Assembly (NCBI RefSeq): GCF_023716925.1
Contig: NZ_JAMQQG010000283.1
Coordinates: forward strand, 1 to 54,594
Direction: 5' to 3'
From: Frankia sp. R82
Lineage (GTDB): Bacteria > Actinomycetota > Actinomycetes > Frankiales > Frankiaceae
DNA length: 54,594 bases
A model generated the notes under the pieces. That model was not told where the DNA came from. It worked only from the letters and a program-made list of their open reading frames with translations, and ran no database searches. Made by a program: the position numbers and the translations under genes. Shown one piece after another: positions 1 through 9,013 of the stretch (within the stretch, counting starts at the first letter, position 1; every line of letters begins with the position of its first letter).

Positions 1-2
1 CC

Positions 3-905
3 CCGCGGCGGCTGCGGCGCTCGCGGCCCGCCGGCGAAGTCGTCCGCGCCTACCTCGTCGAACAGGTGCGCGCCCTGCTCGCCGCCGATCCTCGGGTTCG
101 GCTGGACGAACCCGAGGCCGTCCACCGGATGCGCGTCGCCTGCCGCCGGGCCCGCAGCGCCCTGCGGATCTTCGCGCCGCTGTTCCCCGCCGCGACGGTC
201 GCCCAGCTCGACGCGGAGCTGCGCGATCTCGCCGGCGCGCTGTCGGCCGCCCGCGACGCGGAGGTGCAGCTCGCCTACTTTGACGGCCGGGTCGCCGAAC
301 TGCCCGTCGAGCTGGTCGCCGTCCCGGTGCACGAGGTGGTGCGTGCCCACCTCGATGCGGGCCTGGCCGCCGGCCGCGAGCAGGCCCTGCAGATGCTGCG
401 CAGTGAGCGTTACTTCGCGTTGGTCGACGCCCTGATCGCACTGGCTCAGGCGCCGTTCACCGGCCCGGCCCGCAAGCCGGCCAGCGCCGTGCTGCCCACA
501 CTCGTCCGCCGCGCCGACCAGGCGCTTGCCCGCAAGGTGACCGCGGCCTCCCGGCTCCCCGTCGGGCCCGAGCGCGACGAGCTGCTGCACACCGCCCGCA
601 AGCAGGCCAAGCGGCTGCGCTATGCGGCCGAGATCGTGAGTCCGCTCTATGGCGCGAAGGCGACGAAACTCGCCGACGTCGCCACCCAGGCGCAGGAACT
701 GCTCGGCACCCACCAGGACGCCACCGTAGCCCGCGATCTGCTGCGGGCCTGGGGCATCGCCGCCCAGACCCAGAACAGCCCCGCGGCCTTCACGCTCGGT
801 GTGCTCTACGGGCTCGAGGAGTGCCGGGGGCGGTTGGCGGAGCGTGACTTCTTCGATGCCTGGCCGCGGATCTCCGCGCCCCGTCACCGCCGCTGGCTGC
901 AGTAG
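3..905 (+). CDS. CHAD domain protein, 5' end outside the window
   Basis: The frame is open from base 3 with no start in a convincing position, so this is the C-terminal 300 codons of a longer protein. The visible part is a CHAD domain: conserved basic segment VHRMRVACRRARS near visible residue 40 and a second half with HTARKQAKRLRYAAE near residue 195. CHAD domains are all-helical, rich in conserved histidines and arginines, and bind polyphosphate; in actinobacteria they often follow a CYTH triphosphatase domain in the same protein, which could lie upstream of the window. The gene ends with TAG and is followed by about 450 bases without a gene. The domain call is secure; the role in polyphosphate metabolism is family knowledge. 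Confidence 0.85.
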   Translation, partial: PRRLRRSRPAGEVVRAYLVEQVRALLAADPRVRLDEPEAVHRMRVACRRARSALRIFAPLFPAATVAQLDAELRDLAGALSAARDAEVQLAYFDGRVAELPVELVAVPVHEVVRAHLDAGLAAGREQALQMLRSERYFALVDALIALAQAPFTGPARKPASAVLPTLVRRADQALARKVTAASRLPVGPERDELLHTARKQAKRLRYAAEIVSPLYGAKATKLADVATQAQELLGTHQDATVARDLLRAWGIAAQTQNSPAAFTLGVLYGLEECRGRLAERDFFDAWPRISAPRHRRWLQ

Positions 906-1356
906 GCCGCTACTGGCTGTCGTAGGCCTGTAGTAGGTCGTCGGGCCAGTGGACCCCCACGTGGGTGTGGTCCCCGCTGTGGTCGGACGGAAAGTTTCCA
1001 AGAGATCACCCCAACGGGTGTCACGTCCGGGCCGTCGGCGGCCCGGCGCCGGCCGAGAACCGGTGTCCCCCGGAAATGCCCTGGCAGCCCGCAGGATTGC
1101 CCGATGACGTCGCCCGACCCGGCCGGGGGTCGGGCGGCGACGTTGTTCTGTTACCGGGGCATGAAGTGGACTTCCTTGCTCAGAGGACTCCCGCGAAGCC
1201 CTCCATCCGTGTAGCGTCGTCCTTGGCCGGAGTTCGCCAGTTCGCGTCTCATCCGAGACGCAGCGGAACAACGCCAGGAACTCTTGTGGCTTCCTGGCGT
1301 TCGGTCCGGGGCCCGCGTGGTGCGGGTCCTGACTGCACCAGCAGGGAGAACGGCAC
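906..1356. other. Intergenic region with two hairpins
   Basis: About 450 bases without a convincing gene. It holds a perfect 10-bp stem (CGCCCGACCC, 1111-1120 with 1127-1136), suitable as a terminator for the gene on the left, and a second perfect hairpin at 1271-1300 that belongs to the cold-shock leader. A short frame starting at 965 runs through both hairpins into the cold-shock gene and has no family resemblance, so it is not called. Confidence 0.6.
1271..1300 (+). promoter_or_regulatory. Perfect hairpin in the cold-shock gene leader
   Basis: ACGCCAGGAA (1271-1280) pairs perfectly with TTCCTGGCGT (1291-1300) across a 10-base loop, 56 bases before the cold-shock start codon. Cold-shock mRNAs commonly have structured leaders that control translation with temperature, so this may be such an element; a terminator of upstream transcription is the alternative. 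Confidence 0.5.
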
Positions 1357-1560
1357 GTGGCTCAGGGCACGGTGAAGTGGTTCAACTCGGAGAAGGGCTT
1401 CGGCTTCATCTCCGTGGACGGCGGCGGCTCCGACGTCTTCGTTCACTACAGCGCGATCGACATGGACGGTTACAAGGCACTTGAGGAGGGCCAGCGGGTC
1501 GAGTTCCAGGTGACCCAGGGTCAGAAGGGTCCGCAGGCCGACGCCGTCCGCGTCGTCTGA
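1357..1560 (+). CDS. Cold-shock protein, CspA family
   Basis: 67-residue single cold-shock domain, the usual length. Both RNA-binding motifs are visible: KGFGFI (RNP1, residues 13-18) and VFVHY (RNP2, residues 27-31). Such proteins are cytoplasmic single-strand nucleic-acid binders acting as RNA chaperones and antiterminators. The start is GTG at 1357, supported by AGGGAGAA at 1343-1350 and by the conserved N-terminus [11 protein letters not shown] perfect hairpin precedes the ribosome binding site and a strong terminator follows the stop, so the gene is monocistronic. Confidence 0.95.
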   Translation: MAQGTVKWFNSEKGFGFISVDGGGSDVFVHYSAIDMDGYKALEEGQRVEFQVTQGQKGPQADAVRVV

Positions 1561-1578
1561 GCCACGAGAGACTTCATG

Positions 1579-1617
1579 GTCAGCCCGCCCAACGGGTCCT
1601 CCGCTGGGCGGGCTGAC
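1579..1617 (+). terminator. Terminator of the cold-shock gene
   Basis: Perfect 13-bp stem (GTCAGCCCGCCCA, 1579-1591, with 1605-1617) and a 13-base loop, 18 bases after the stop. There is no T-run, as usual for GC-rich actinobacteria. Confidence 0.8.
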
Positions 1618-2039
1618 TGCATGTGCGGACTCTGTCGTTTCGCTGTTCGGTGGCCTTCTCGTGGGTCCGGCAGTGGCGGAACTCTCGGTTGACGGCGTGG
1701 GCGGCCTCGGCTTGCCCCGCCCGTCCACCGAGTCGCGGCAAAGTACCTGTCGGACAGTTCCCCACAAGGCGATATCCCGCCGCTCACGGTAGGAAAGCCG
1801 AACTTCGGGCATCGTCGGCGCCGGAACGGTCCTGGTACTTGTGGGTGTCGCCGGCTACTGCAGACTGTGATTTCGGTGACGGGCCGCAGCGGGTTCGATG
1901 CGCGGTATCTCCGGTAATCCATGTCGACGTCAGCCGCTTGGGTAAGAGTGCCTTCTTGCCTTTCCGATCACGGTCGCCTTCGCGTTGGCTTAAAGCTTCC
2001 TAAGAAATACCGGAAAGTGATTGGCATGTGTTGCCGAGA
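1618..2039. other. Intergenic region, no gene seen
   Basis: Between the cold-shock terminator and the asd terminator I see no coding potential, repeat or RNA that I can support. Several overlapping short frames exist on both strands but none resembles a protein family. Confidence 0.5.
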
Positions 2040-2077
2040 GGCCTGGCCGGCGGTCGGATCCGGCCGCCGGCCAGGCC
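2040..2077 (-). terminator. Terminator of the lysC-asd operon
   Basis: A perfect 14-bp stem (GGCCTGGCCGGCGG, 2040-2053, with 2064-2077) and a 10-base loop lie 18 bases beyond the asd stop on the minus strand. Confidence 0.8.
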
Positions 2078-2094
2078 TGGCCAGCCCGGGTGGC

Positions 2095-3201
2095 TCAGTC
2101 AGCTGGTACGGCGACCGGATCAACCCGGTCGGCCGCGCCGACGAGCAGCTCGGCGATCTGCAGCGTGTTCAGCGCCGCGCCCTTACGCAGATTGTCTCCG
2201 CAGAGGAACAGCGCGATCTCGTGCGGATCGTCCGGCGACTGGCGGATGCGCCCCACCCAGGTGGGATCGGTGCCGACCACGTCCGACGGCGTCGGATACT
2301 CGCCGGCCGACGGGTTGTCGACGACCTCGACGCCGGGTGCGGTCAGCAGCACCTCGCGGGCCTCGTCCGCCGTCACCGGCCGGGCGAAGCGGGCGTGTAC
2401 CGCAACCGCATGCGTGGTGATCACCGGCACTCGCACGCAGGTCGCTGAGACCCGTAGCCCCGGCAGGCCAAGAATCTTGCGGGACTCGTTGCGAACCTTC
2501 AGCTCCTCCGACGACCAGCCGCCGTCCTTGAGGGAACCAGCCCACGGCACGACGTTGAGCGCCAGCGGCGCGGGGAACGGACCCAGGCCGTCCGCCCCGA
2601 GGGCCTTGCGCACGTCCCCGGCGCTCTGCCCGAGCTCGCGGGTGCCACCTACGGCGGCAAGCTGGTCGTAGAGGGCGTCGATGCCGGCCTGCCCAGCGCC
2701 GCTGGCGGCCTGATAGGACGCGGCGAACATCGACTCGAGGCCGAACGCCCGGTGCAGCGCGCCCAGCGCCACGATCATCGACAGGGTGGTGCAGTTCGGG
2801 TTGGCGATGATGCCCCGCGGTCGCTCGGCGAGCCGGTTGGCGTTGACTTCGGGCACGATCAGCGGCACGTCGTCGTCCATCCGGAAGGCGCCCGAGTTGT
2901 CGACGGCGACCGCTCCACGCGCCGCCGCGATCGGCGCCCATTCGGCGGACACCTCGTCGGGCACGTCGAACACGGCGACGTCCACCCCGTCGAAGACTTC
3001 CGGCGCCAGCACCTGCACGACCACGTCCTCGCCGCGCACGCGCACCGTCCGCCCGGCGGAACGGGCCGAGGCGACCGGCCGGATCTCCCCCCAGATGTCC
3101 GGACGCTCGGCGAGCAGCGACAGCATCACCGTGCCGACCGCACCCGTCGCACCCACCACCGCTAGCGTCGGCAGCCGCGTGCTCGTCCCGTCGCCCGTCA
3201 T
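2095..3201 (-). CDS. asd: Aspartate-semialdehyde dehydrogenase
   Basis: Cytoplasmic NADPH-dependent enzyme that reduces aspartyl-phosphate to aspartate semialdehyde, the branch point to lysine, diaminopimelate, threonine and methionine. 368 residues, normal for the family. The N-terminal nucleotide-binding motif GATGAVG, the active-site cysteine in IANPNCTT, and a YQAASGAG segment are visible. The ATG at 3201 is chosen because GGAGGG lies 8 bases upstream and the family N-terminus begins here; a longer in-frame version to 3345 would run into lysC. It follows lysC on the same strand with 112 bases between them, as in other actinobacteria. Confidence 0.96.
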   Translation of the reverse strand: MTGDGTSTRLPTLAVVGATGAVGTVMLSLLAERPDIWGEIRPVASARSAGRTVRVRGEDVVVQVLAPEVFDGVDVAVFDVPDEVSAEWAPIAAARGAVAVDNSGAFRMDDDVPLIVPEVNANRLAERPRGIIANPNCTTLSMIVALGALHRAFGLESMFAASYQAASGAGQAGIDALYDQLAAVGGTRELGQSAGDVRKALGADGLGPFPAPLALNVVPWAGSLKDGGWSSEELKVRNESRKILGLPGLRVSATCVRVPVITTHAVAVHARFARPVTADEAREVLLTAPGVEVVDNPSAGEYPTPSDVVGTDPTWVGRIRQSPDDPHEIALFLCGDNLRKGAALNTLQIAELLVGAADRVDPVAVPAD

Positions 3202-3274
3202 GATCGAATCCCTCCGGTCCGTCGAATGTGTGTAGCGGGGCGGCCGGTCGGCCACAGCCGGCCGGCGACCGGGG

Positions 3275-3320
3275 CGGTCATCGGGCTGTCGCCGGTCATC
3301 GGGCTGTCGCCGGTCATCGG
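3275..3320. repeat. 18-bp tandem repeat between lysC and asd
   Basis: Two and a half copies of CGGTCATCGGGCTGTCGC. The last copy overlaps the final codons of lysC, so the array probably grew from the end of that gene. Confidence 0.85.
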
Positions 3321-4582
3321 CCGGAGCCGGCGTAGACCACGGCACCGCCGTCGGGATCGCCCAGCTCGAACGCGCTGTGCACGGCCCGGACGGCGGCGGG
3401 CAGGTCGGTGTCGCGGACCACCACCGAGATCCGGATCTCCGACGTCGAGATGATCTCGACGTTGATGCCGGCGTCGGCGAGCGAGCCGAAGAACCGGGCC
3501 GACACGCCCGGATGCGACTTCATTCCGGCACCGATCAACGACAGCTTGCCGATGTGGTCGTCGTAGAGGGTCCGGTCGAAGCCGATCTCACTCTGCACCT
3601 TCGCGAGCGCCGTCAACGCCGTCCGCCCGTCCGCCTTGGGCAGGGTGAAGGAGATGTCGGTGCGCCCGGACCCGGCCACCGACCCGACCTGGACAATCAT
3701 GTCAAGGTTGACGTCGGCGTTGGCAACGGCCCGGAACACCGCGGCCGCCACCCCGGGCTTGTCCGGACAGCCGACGACCGTCACCTTCGCCTCGGCGAGG
3801 TCGTGCGCGACGCCGCGGATGATGGCCTGTTCCACGAGCTGTGCCTCCGCAATCTCGGTGACCCACGTGCCCGGCTTCGACGAGAAGGACGAGCGGACGT
3901 GCACGGGGACGTTGTAACGGCGGGCGTACTCGACGCACCGCAACATCAGGATCTTGGCCCCGCAGGCCGCCATCTCCAGCATCTCCTCATAGGAGATCCG
4001 GTCGATGCGACGGGCATCCGGGACGATGCGCGGGTCGGCGCTGAACACGCCGTCCACGTCGGTGTAGATCTCGCAGGCATCCGCGGACAGGGCGGCCGCG
4101 AGCGCCACCGCGGTGGTGTCGGACCCGCCACGGCCGAGCGTGGTGATGTCCTTGGTGTCCTGACTGACGCCCTGGAAGCCGGCGACGATCGCGATCGCGC
4201 CCTCGTCCAGTGCGGCGCGGATCCGCCCGGGCGTGACGTCGATGATCCGGGCCTTGCCATGGGACGAGTCGGTGATCACACCCGCCTGTGAACCGGTGAA
4301 GGACCGGGCCTCCGCGCCGAGCGTGGTGATCGCCATCGCCAGCAGCGCCATCGAGATCCGCTCACCGGCGGTGAGCAGCATGTCAAGCTCGCGCGCCGGC
4401 GGCAGCGGTGACACCTGCTCGGCCAGATCCAGCAGCTCATCGGTGGTGTCACCCATCGCGCTGACCACGACCACCACGTCGTTGCCGGCCCGGCGGGACT
4501 CCACCACCCGCTCTGCCACTCGTTTGATGCGGTCCGCGTCGGCAACGGAGGACCCACCGAACTTCGCGACCAGGAGCGCCAT
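3314..4582 (-). CDS. lysC: Aspartokinase
   Basis: Phosphorylates aspartate, the first step of the aspartate amino-acid family. 422 residues: the kinase domain begins at once with KFGGSS (residues 7-12), contains the [10 protein letters not shown] nucleotide-binding segment, and is followed by two C-terminal ACT regulatory domains from about residue 265, where lysine and threonine feedback normally acts. The ATG at 4582 fits the family N-terminus [10 protein letters not shown]; the frame is open up to 4882 but that extension has no family similarity and enters the divergent promoter region. It forms an operon with asd. Confidence 0.96.
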   Translation of the reverse strand: MALLVAKFGGSSVADADRIKRVAERVVESRRAGNDVVVVVSAMGDTTDELLDLAEQVSPLPPARELDMLLTAGERISMALLAMAITTLGAEARSFTGSQAGVITDSSHGKARIIDVTPGRIRAALDEGAIAIVAGFQGVSQDTKDITTLGRGGSDTTAVALAAALSADACEIYTDVDGVFSADPRIVPDARRIDRISYEEMLEMAACGAKILMLRCVEYARRYNVPVHVRSSFSSKPGTWVTEIAEAQLVEQAIIRGVAHDLAEAKVTVVGCPDKPGVAAAVFRAVANADVNLDMIVQVGSVAGSGRTDISFTLPKADGRTALTALAKVQSEIGFDRTLYDDHIGKLSLIGAGMKSHPGVSARFFGSLADAGINVEIISTSEIRISVVVRDTDLPAAVRAVHSAFELGDPDGGAVVYAGSGR

Positions 4583-4887
4583 GGCAGTCAGGTTACCGAG
4601 CACAGCGGCTCGATCGGGCCGCGCGCGTGCGAAACCACGCCACCTGTGGACAGGCGGCCCTCGCCTGTGGACAGGCGGGTCATCACCCGCGGTCCGTGTC
4701 GTCCCGGCGACGGCAGGCTGGGCGGATGCGGCAGGTTGTGCCAGGGTGACGGAGACGGCCGCAACAGCCACAACGACCGTGCACAACGACCGTGCCGGCA
4801 CGCCTACCGGGCCACGCACGGATGCCTCACGCGACCCCGCCAACTGGCCACGACGCCGTGCGCCAGCCCCAGGAAGGACCAACCGTC
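4583..4887. promoter_or_regulatory. Divergent promoter region lysC/terD with paired palindromes
   Basis: 305 bases between divergent genes. CCTGTGGACAGGCGG occurs twice (4643-4657 and 4664-4678), 21 bases apart, which is two helical turns. Each copy contains the palindrome CCTGT-GG-ACAGG. This is the layout of a paired operator. The regulator is unknown. Confidence 0.5.
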
Positions 4888-5472
4888 ATGGCAGTCAGCC
4901 TCGCCAAGGGTGGCAACGTCAGCCTCACGAAGCAGGCGGCGCAGGCCGGAAACGCCCAGCTCACCTCGCTCAACGTGGGCCTGGGCTGGGACGCGCGCAC
5001 CACTACGGGGACGGACTTCGACCTGGACGCCTCGGCGATCGGCCTCAAGCCCGACGGCAAAGCGCTCAGCGACGCCTACTTCGTCTTCTACAACAACCTG
5101 GCGACGCCGGACGGAGCGATCACGCTGACCGGCGACAACACGACCGGTGAGGGTGAGGGCGACGACGAGTCGCTGATCATCAATCTGCCGGCGGTTCCGG
5201 CCGACATCGACCGGATCGTCGTACCGGTGTCGATCTACGACGCGGCGAGCCGGTCGCAGAACTTCGGCCAGGTGCGCAACGCCTACATCCGCGTCGTCGA
5301 CCAGACCGGCAACGAGCTGGTCCGCTACGACCTCTCCGAGGACTACTCCACCGAGACCGTCGTGATCTTCGGTGAGGTGTATCGCAGCGGCGCCGAGTGG
5401 AAGTTCCGTGCGGTCGGTCAGGGCCACAACGACCTCGGTGGCCTCGCCCGCGACCACGGCGTCAGCGTCTGA
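4888..5472 (+). CDS. TerD-family stress protein
   Basis: 194-residue TerD domain protein, a calcium-binding fold linked in many bacteria to tellurite, oxidative and other stresses; biochemical activity is not settled. Family hallmarks are MAVSLAKGGNVSL at the N-terminus, GLGWDAR at about residue 32, the acidic FDLDASA segment at about 45, and RNAYIRVVD near 133. The ATG at 4888 is preceded by AGGAAGGA at 4871-4878; an in-frame ATG at 4792 lacks family similarity. It stands alone, divergent from lysC. Its last codons are the first copy of a decaying tandem repeat. Confidence 0.92.
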   Translation: MAVSLAKGGNVSLTKQAAQAGNAQLTSLNVGLGWDARTTTGTDFDLDASAIGLKPDGKALSDAYFVFYNNLATPDGAITLTGDNTTGEGEGDDESLIINLPAVPADIDRIVVPVSIYDAASRSQNFGQVRNAYIRVVDQTGNELVRYDLSEDYSTETVVIFGEVYRSGAEWKFRAVGQGHNDLGGLARDHGVSV

Positions 5473-5550
5473 CCACGGCGTCAGTGTCTGACCACGGCGT
5501 TAGCGTCTGCTCGCGGCGTCAGGGTCTGCTCGTGACATCAGTGTCTGAGC
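5453..5550. repeat. Decaying tandem repeat at the end of terD
   Basis: About five degenerate copies of a unit close to GACCACGGCGTCAGCGTCT begin inside the last codons of the TerD gene (DHGVSV) and continue downstream, each copy less like the first. Confidence 0.75.
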
Positions 5551-5575
5551 CGGCGCAAGCCTCCGGCCACAGCCA

Positions 5576-5606
5576 GGCCGGCCGGACCATGCGGTCCGTG
5601 CCGGCC
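5576..5606. terminator. Bipartite hairpin, probable terminator
   Basis: GGCCGGC (5576-5582) pairs with GCCGGCC (5600-5606) and the inner GGACC pairs with GGTCC. It lies between convergent genes and may serve the TerD gene. The next minus-strand gene ends at 5766. Confidence 0.55.
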
Positions 5607-5765
5607 GGCTTGGGCCCGGAACCGCCACGCCTCGGGCAGCTCCCGTTCGCCTCCGTGAGGACCTGTCCGTCTCTGTCGGGACCTGTCATGCTTCGGGCCT
5701 TCGGGTAACGGTCTGTTCCCTGCCGGACGGCTGGGCCCGGCCGTGTTCCGGACTGATCAGGTGCG

Positions 5766-6218
5766 TCAGCCGGCGCGGGCGGCCAGGCGACGCAGAAGCA
5801 GGGTGCCAGCGGCGGTGAGCAGCACAGCCGTGACCACCTCCCGAGGCAGCCGGTTACGCGCCTCGTTCTGAATGCGCTCATGGAAACGGTCGAAGCGGCC
5901 CGGCCATGGGCTGGTGCCGACGAAATACCGCCCGACCTTGTCGGTGTCTGGCAGGCAGGCCCCGGTCATGCCGGCAAGCACCGCGAGTCGACGCCCGGAC
6001 GGGGCCGCCGCGGTCAACAACGCCATGGCCGCAAGCCCCGCCACGCCATCGCGTCGGGCGATCGGCAGCCATTCGGACTCGGTGTTCGGACCGGTGCCCC
6101 AATGTGGCATCGCGTCCATGGCCAGATGCGAGGCGAACCCCGCCACCAGCGCCGCCGCTGGGCTGCGAATCGCCATCCCCACGAACGCGCCCGCGGGGAC
6201 ATGCGAACTGATGATCAT
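5766..6218 (-). CDS. Small membrane metal-dependent hydrolase-like protein
   Basis: 150-residue hydrophobic protein resembling the YdjM/DUF457 family of predicted membrane-bound metal-dependent hydrolases. The family-like HLAMDAMPHW segment (residues 32-41) supplies His and Asp residues, and LPDTDKVGRYF follows at about 88. Helical stretches occur near residues 10-35, 58-85 and 125-145. The ATG at 6218 has AGAGAGG upstream. The substrate is unknown. No operon partner. Confidence 0.65.
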   Translation of the reverse strand: MIISSHVPAGAFVGMAIRSPAAALVAGFASHLAMDAMPHWGTGPNTESEWLPIARRDGVAGLAAMALLTAAAPSGRRLAVLAGMTGACLPDTDKVGRYFVGTSPWPGRFDRFHERIQNEARNRLPREVVTAVLLTAAGTLLLRRLAARAG

Positions 6219-7041
6219 GTGGGACCTCTCTGGACGGTGCGGGCAGGCCGGCTCGGCGGCCTCCACCTGACTCTTCCACCTGGTGCGCGCGGCACCTCCA
6301 CCGCGGCACCTCGACCGCGGCCGCTCGCCGCTTCCGCCACGTCCGGGCGGTCCTTCTGGCCCCTACCCTGCCACCCCATCCCCGGCCGCCCACCCGTACT
6401 GTCACTGTAAGCATCCAGATGACCTCGTAAAGCATCTTGGCATGCCGCTCGATCTCGCCTGTCGCCCGCCGCCCCGTGGCGACCGCGCCGCCTCCGTTGC
6501 CTCCGACGGTCGCCGAAAAGGGCTTGATCGCATCTTGCCGAGGCTCGGTGAAGATATGAGGTCCTGGATTCTTCACTGGCCCTCGGCAGGATCGGCCGCG
6601 GCGTGGGATTCATCGGCGGTGTGGTTCCCGGTGGCGTGGTACCCAAGGTGATCTTTCGTCTGGGGTGACTCTTCGGGCGGTTGGCGGTTGGGCCCCAGGG
6701 AAGCCTGCCGGGTCGAGTGCCAGTGAGATGCGCCACTCCACAGGGTCGATGCATGTGCATTTGCAACCGAGGATGCCCGTTCTGTAGGTCGCCCATCTGC
6801 GCATTTTGCTGCAGGTGCGGACGCGCACCCGGATGGGCGGTATGACGCCCGGCCATCGGCTCACGCCGACGCCCGCGCAGCTTCCTGGGCGAGCGCGCAT
6901 CATGGTACATCTGGCCGCGGGGCGTAGCATTTAGACACGGAGTGCAGCATCCTGGTGCTGGTTGCTGCACAATTCCCTGCGTCAGGCTGATGTGGAGTGC
7001 TGAACGTAGTTTGGGTTGCGAAAGGTAGTAGGCCGGCAGGA
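6219..7041. other. Intergenic region, no gene seen
   Basis: More than 800 bases in which I find no supported gene. A long minus-strand frame (6215-7072) crosses it, but it continues antisense into genes on both sides and has no family resemblance. Confidence 0.45.
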
Positions 7042-7785
7042 ATGACGAAGAGTTCTCGAGCTGGCCGCGCACCCGTAGACGATCATGCCGCTGCCGCCGC
7101 CACGACCACGACTGGGACTGGGGTCGAAGCTGGGTCTGGAGTCGAGGCGGGTGCTACCGGGTTTGGGCGGAGTTGGCCCGCAGGATGCTGGTATCTGCGT
7201 CCGCATCGGGTGCTTTCCGCGACGGATTTCCGGCCGGACCTGCCGCCGGGAGCGGTCATCTCAGTGGCGTGGCACCTGGACGGAGCCGGTCGGATCGTCG
7301 CCGGGTCGCTGCCGCGGGGCAGTCCGCATGGTGGGGCATGGGGCAAACGCGTCCTGCGCGGCGAGGGCATCTGGCCGGCGGAGATGTATCGGCGGGACCG
7401 AGAGATCACCGAGGAGCTCGATGTGGTGGAGCCCGGCTCTGCCACCGATCCGGCCCGGATCGTCGTCCATGGACCATTGCACGACATTCCTGGCCTGGTC
7501 GATCAGCCCTGCCTACCGACGGGAGGCTGGACGCGCTCGGTCGCCCGGCTGCGCCGAGATGCCTGCCGGATCCGGATCCGGGCCGGGGGGCGGACCTGGT
7601 GGATCCGGGCGTCCCGGATGTTCGGGGTGCGGGTGGTTCGCGAGAACGGCGTGGACGTCTACTGCACCCGCGGCGGCCGGCAGTCAGTGTTCAGCGCCGA
7701 GGCGGATCAGCTTGACGTCAGCGTGGTGCTGCTGACGCTCGGATCGATTCCCAGCTCCGCCTACGCCCCGATCCTCGGCTTCTGA
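7042..7785 (+). CDS. Unknown protein, probably lineage specific
   Basis: 247 residues that I do not recognise. A low-complexity Ala/Thr/Gly segment near the start is followed by a tryptophan- and arginine-rich body, including WYLRPHRVL, SVAWHLDG and GGRTWWIRASRMFG. There is no signal peptide or membrane segment. The start is uncertain: ATG at 7042 is used, and a GTG at 6997 is in frame with a poorly placed purine stretch. It is followed by short GACGCCT tandem copies that form an imperfect hairpin. Convergent to recR. Confidence 0.55.
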   Translation: MTKSSRAGRAPVDDHAAAAATTTTGTGVEAGSGVEAGATGFGRSWPAGCWYLRPHRVLSATDFRPDLPPGAVISVAWHLDGAGRIVAGSLPRGSPHGGAWGKRVLRGEGIWPAEMYRRDREITEELDVVEPGSATDPARIVVHGPLHDIPGLVDQPCLPTGGWTRSVARLRRDACRIRIRAGGRTWWIRASRMFGVRVVRENGVDVYCTRGGRQSVFSAEADQLDVSVVLLTLGSIPSSAYAPILGF

Positions 7786-7836
7786 CGCCTGACGCCTGAC
7801 GCCTGACGCTCCAGGCGTGACGCCTGAGGCGTGACG
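7784..7836. repeat. GACGCCT tandem repeat forming an imperfect hairpin
   Basis: Four consecutive GACGCCT-like units are followed by inverted copies (GGCGTGACGCCTGAGGCGT). It probably acts as a bidirectional terminator between convergent genes. Confidence 0.55.
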
Positions 7837-7864
7837 GACTGCCGGCCGTCGAACGGGTGGGCGC

Positions 7865-8464
7865 TCAGGCGCCGACGACGCGGCGTCCTTCGAAGGCGCG
7901 ACCGAGCGTGACCTCATCAGCCCATTCCAGATCGCCACCCATGGGCAGGCCGCTGGCGAGCCGGGTGACCCGCAGACCCATCGGGCCGATCTGGCGGGCG
8001 AGGTAGGACGCGGTCACCTCGCCCTCGGTGTTCGGGTCGGTGGCGAGGATCAGCTCGGTCACCGACCCGTCTGCGAGGCGGGCGATGAGCTCGCGGATGT
8101 GCAGGTCATCCGGGCCGACACCGCCGATCGGGTTGATCGCCCCGCCGAGCACGTGATAGCGACCGCGGAACTCGCGGGTGCGCTCGATCGCGACGACGTC
8201 CTTGGGCTCTTCAACCACGCAGATCAGGCTCTGGTCGCGGCGGGGATCGGCACAGATCTTGCACAGTTCGGCCTGGGCCACGTTGAAACAGCTCCGGCAG
8301 AACCGGATCTTGTCCTTGACCTCGGTGAGCACCGCCGCCAGCCGGCGGACGTCCACCGGATCGGCGGACAGCAGGTGGAAGGCGATCCGCTGGGCGCTTT
8401 TCGGCCCGATGCCGGGCAGCCGGCCAAGCTCGTCGATGAGGTCCTGGACGACGCCCTCGTACAT
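7865..8464 (-). CDS. recR: Recombination mediator RecR
   Basis: 199 residues, the family length. RecR works with RecF and RecO to load RecA at gaps. The N-terminal helix-hairpin-helix [11 protein letters not shown] (about residues 16-26), the four-cysteine zinc finger CRSC...CKIC (about 56-71), and the Toprim segment [10 protein letters not shown] (about 80) are all visible. The ATG at 8464 matches the family start [10 protein letters not shown]. It is 34 bases downstream of the YbaB gene and shares its operon with dnaX, the standard actinobacterial arrangement. Confidence 0.97.
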   Translation of the reverse strand: MYEGVVQDLIDELGRLPGIGPKSAQRIAFHLLSADPVDVRRLAAVLTEVKDKIRFCRSCFNVAQAELCKICADPRRDQSLICVVEEPKDVVAIERTREFRGRYHVLGGAINPIGGVGPDDLHIRELIARLADGSVTELILATDPNTEGEVTASYLARQIGPMGLRVTRLASGLPMGGDLEWADEVTLGRAFEGRRVVGA

Positions 8465-8498
8465 CGGTGCTCCTGTCCGTCCGCGCCGGTGTGCCGAC

Positions 8499-8960
8499 CT
8501 AGCGTGGGATCTGGCCGCCGGCGGCGGAGCCGCCGCCACCGCCGAAGAGCTCACCCAGGGCGCCAAGGCCACCCAGACCGCTGGATGCGCCGCCGATGCC
8601 TGCGGGGCTGCTGGTCGCGCCTGGTCCACCCAGGCCACCGGTGAGCGAGCCCATCCGCTCGGCGGCGAGCCGATGGGCGTTGGTCGTGGCGTCCCGTACC
8701 GCGGCGAGAACCAGATCGGCGAGGGTCTCGGTGTCCTCCGGGTCGACCGCCTCGCGGCTGATCGTCAGGTCGACCAGTTCGCCGCCACCGTTGACGGTGG
8801 CCTTCACCAGACCGCCACCGGAGGTGCCGTCCACCCGGGCGCCCGCAAGTTCCTCCTGCGCCGAGATCAACGCGGCCTGCATCTGCTGCGCCTGCTGGAA
8901 GATCTGCCCCAGCGAGGCGCCTGCGCCCGCGTCGCCGACGGGAATCTGCGGGTTCGACAT
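8499..8960 (-). CDS. YbaB/EbfC nucleoid-associated protein
   Basis: 153 residues. The conserved core runs from [18 protein letters not shown] through [17 protein letters not shown]; members are dimeric DNA-binding proteins that act at the nucleoid. The family is usually about 110 residues; here a glycine-rich tail of some 45 residues follows ([11 protein letters not shown]...). It lies between dnaX and recR in one minus-strand operon. Confidence 0.93.
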   Translation of the reverse strand: MSNPQIPVGDAGAGASLGQIFQQAQQMQAALISAQEELAGARVDGTSGGGLVKATVNGGGELVDLTISREAVDPEDTETLADLVLAAVRDATTNAHRLAAERMGSLTGGLGGPGATSSPAGIGGASSGLGGLGALGELFGGGGGSAAGGQIPR

Positions 8961-9013
8961 ATCACCGAGCCTACTGTGCTCGGACGTCTGCTCCCGCCGA
9001 CGGCCGACACCGG

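Noticed and set aside
965-1375. 136-codon frame before the cold-shock gene
   Set aside because: Runs through two hairpins and into the cold-shock gene in another frame; no family similarity.
6215-7072. 285-codon minus-strand frame in the large intergenic region
   Set aside because: Irregular composition, overlaps genes on both sides and has no recognisable domain or ribosome binding site.
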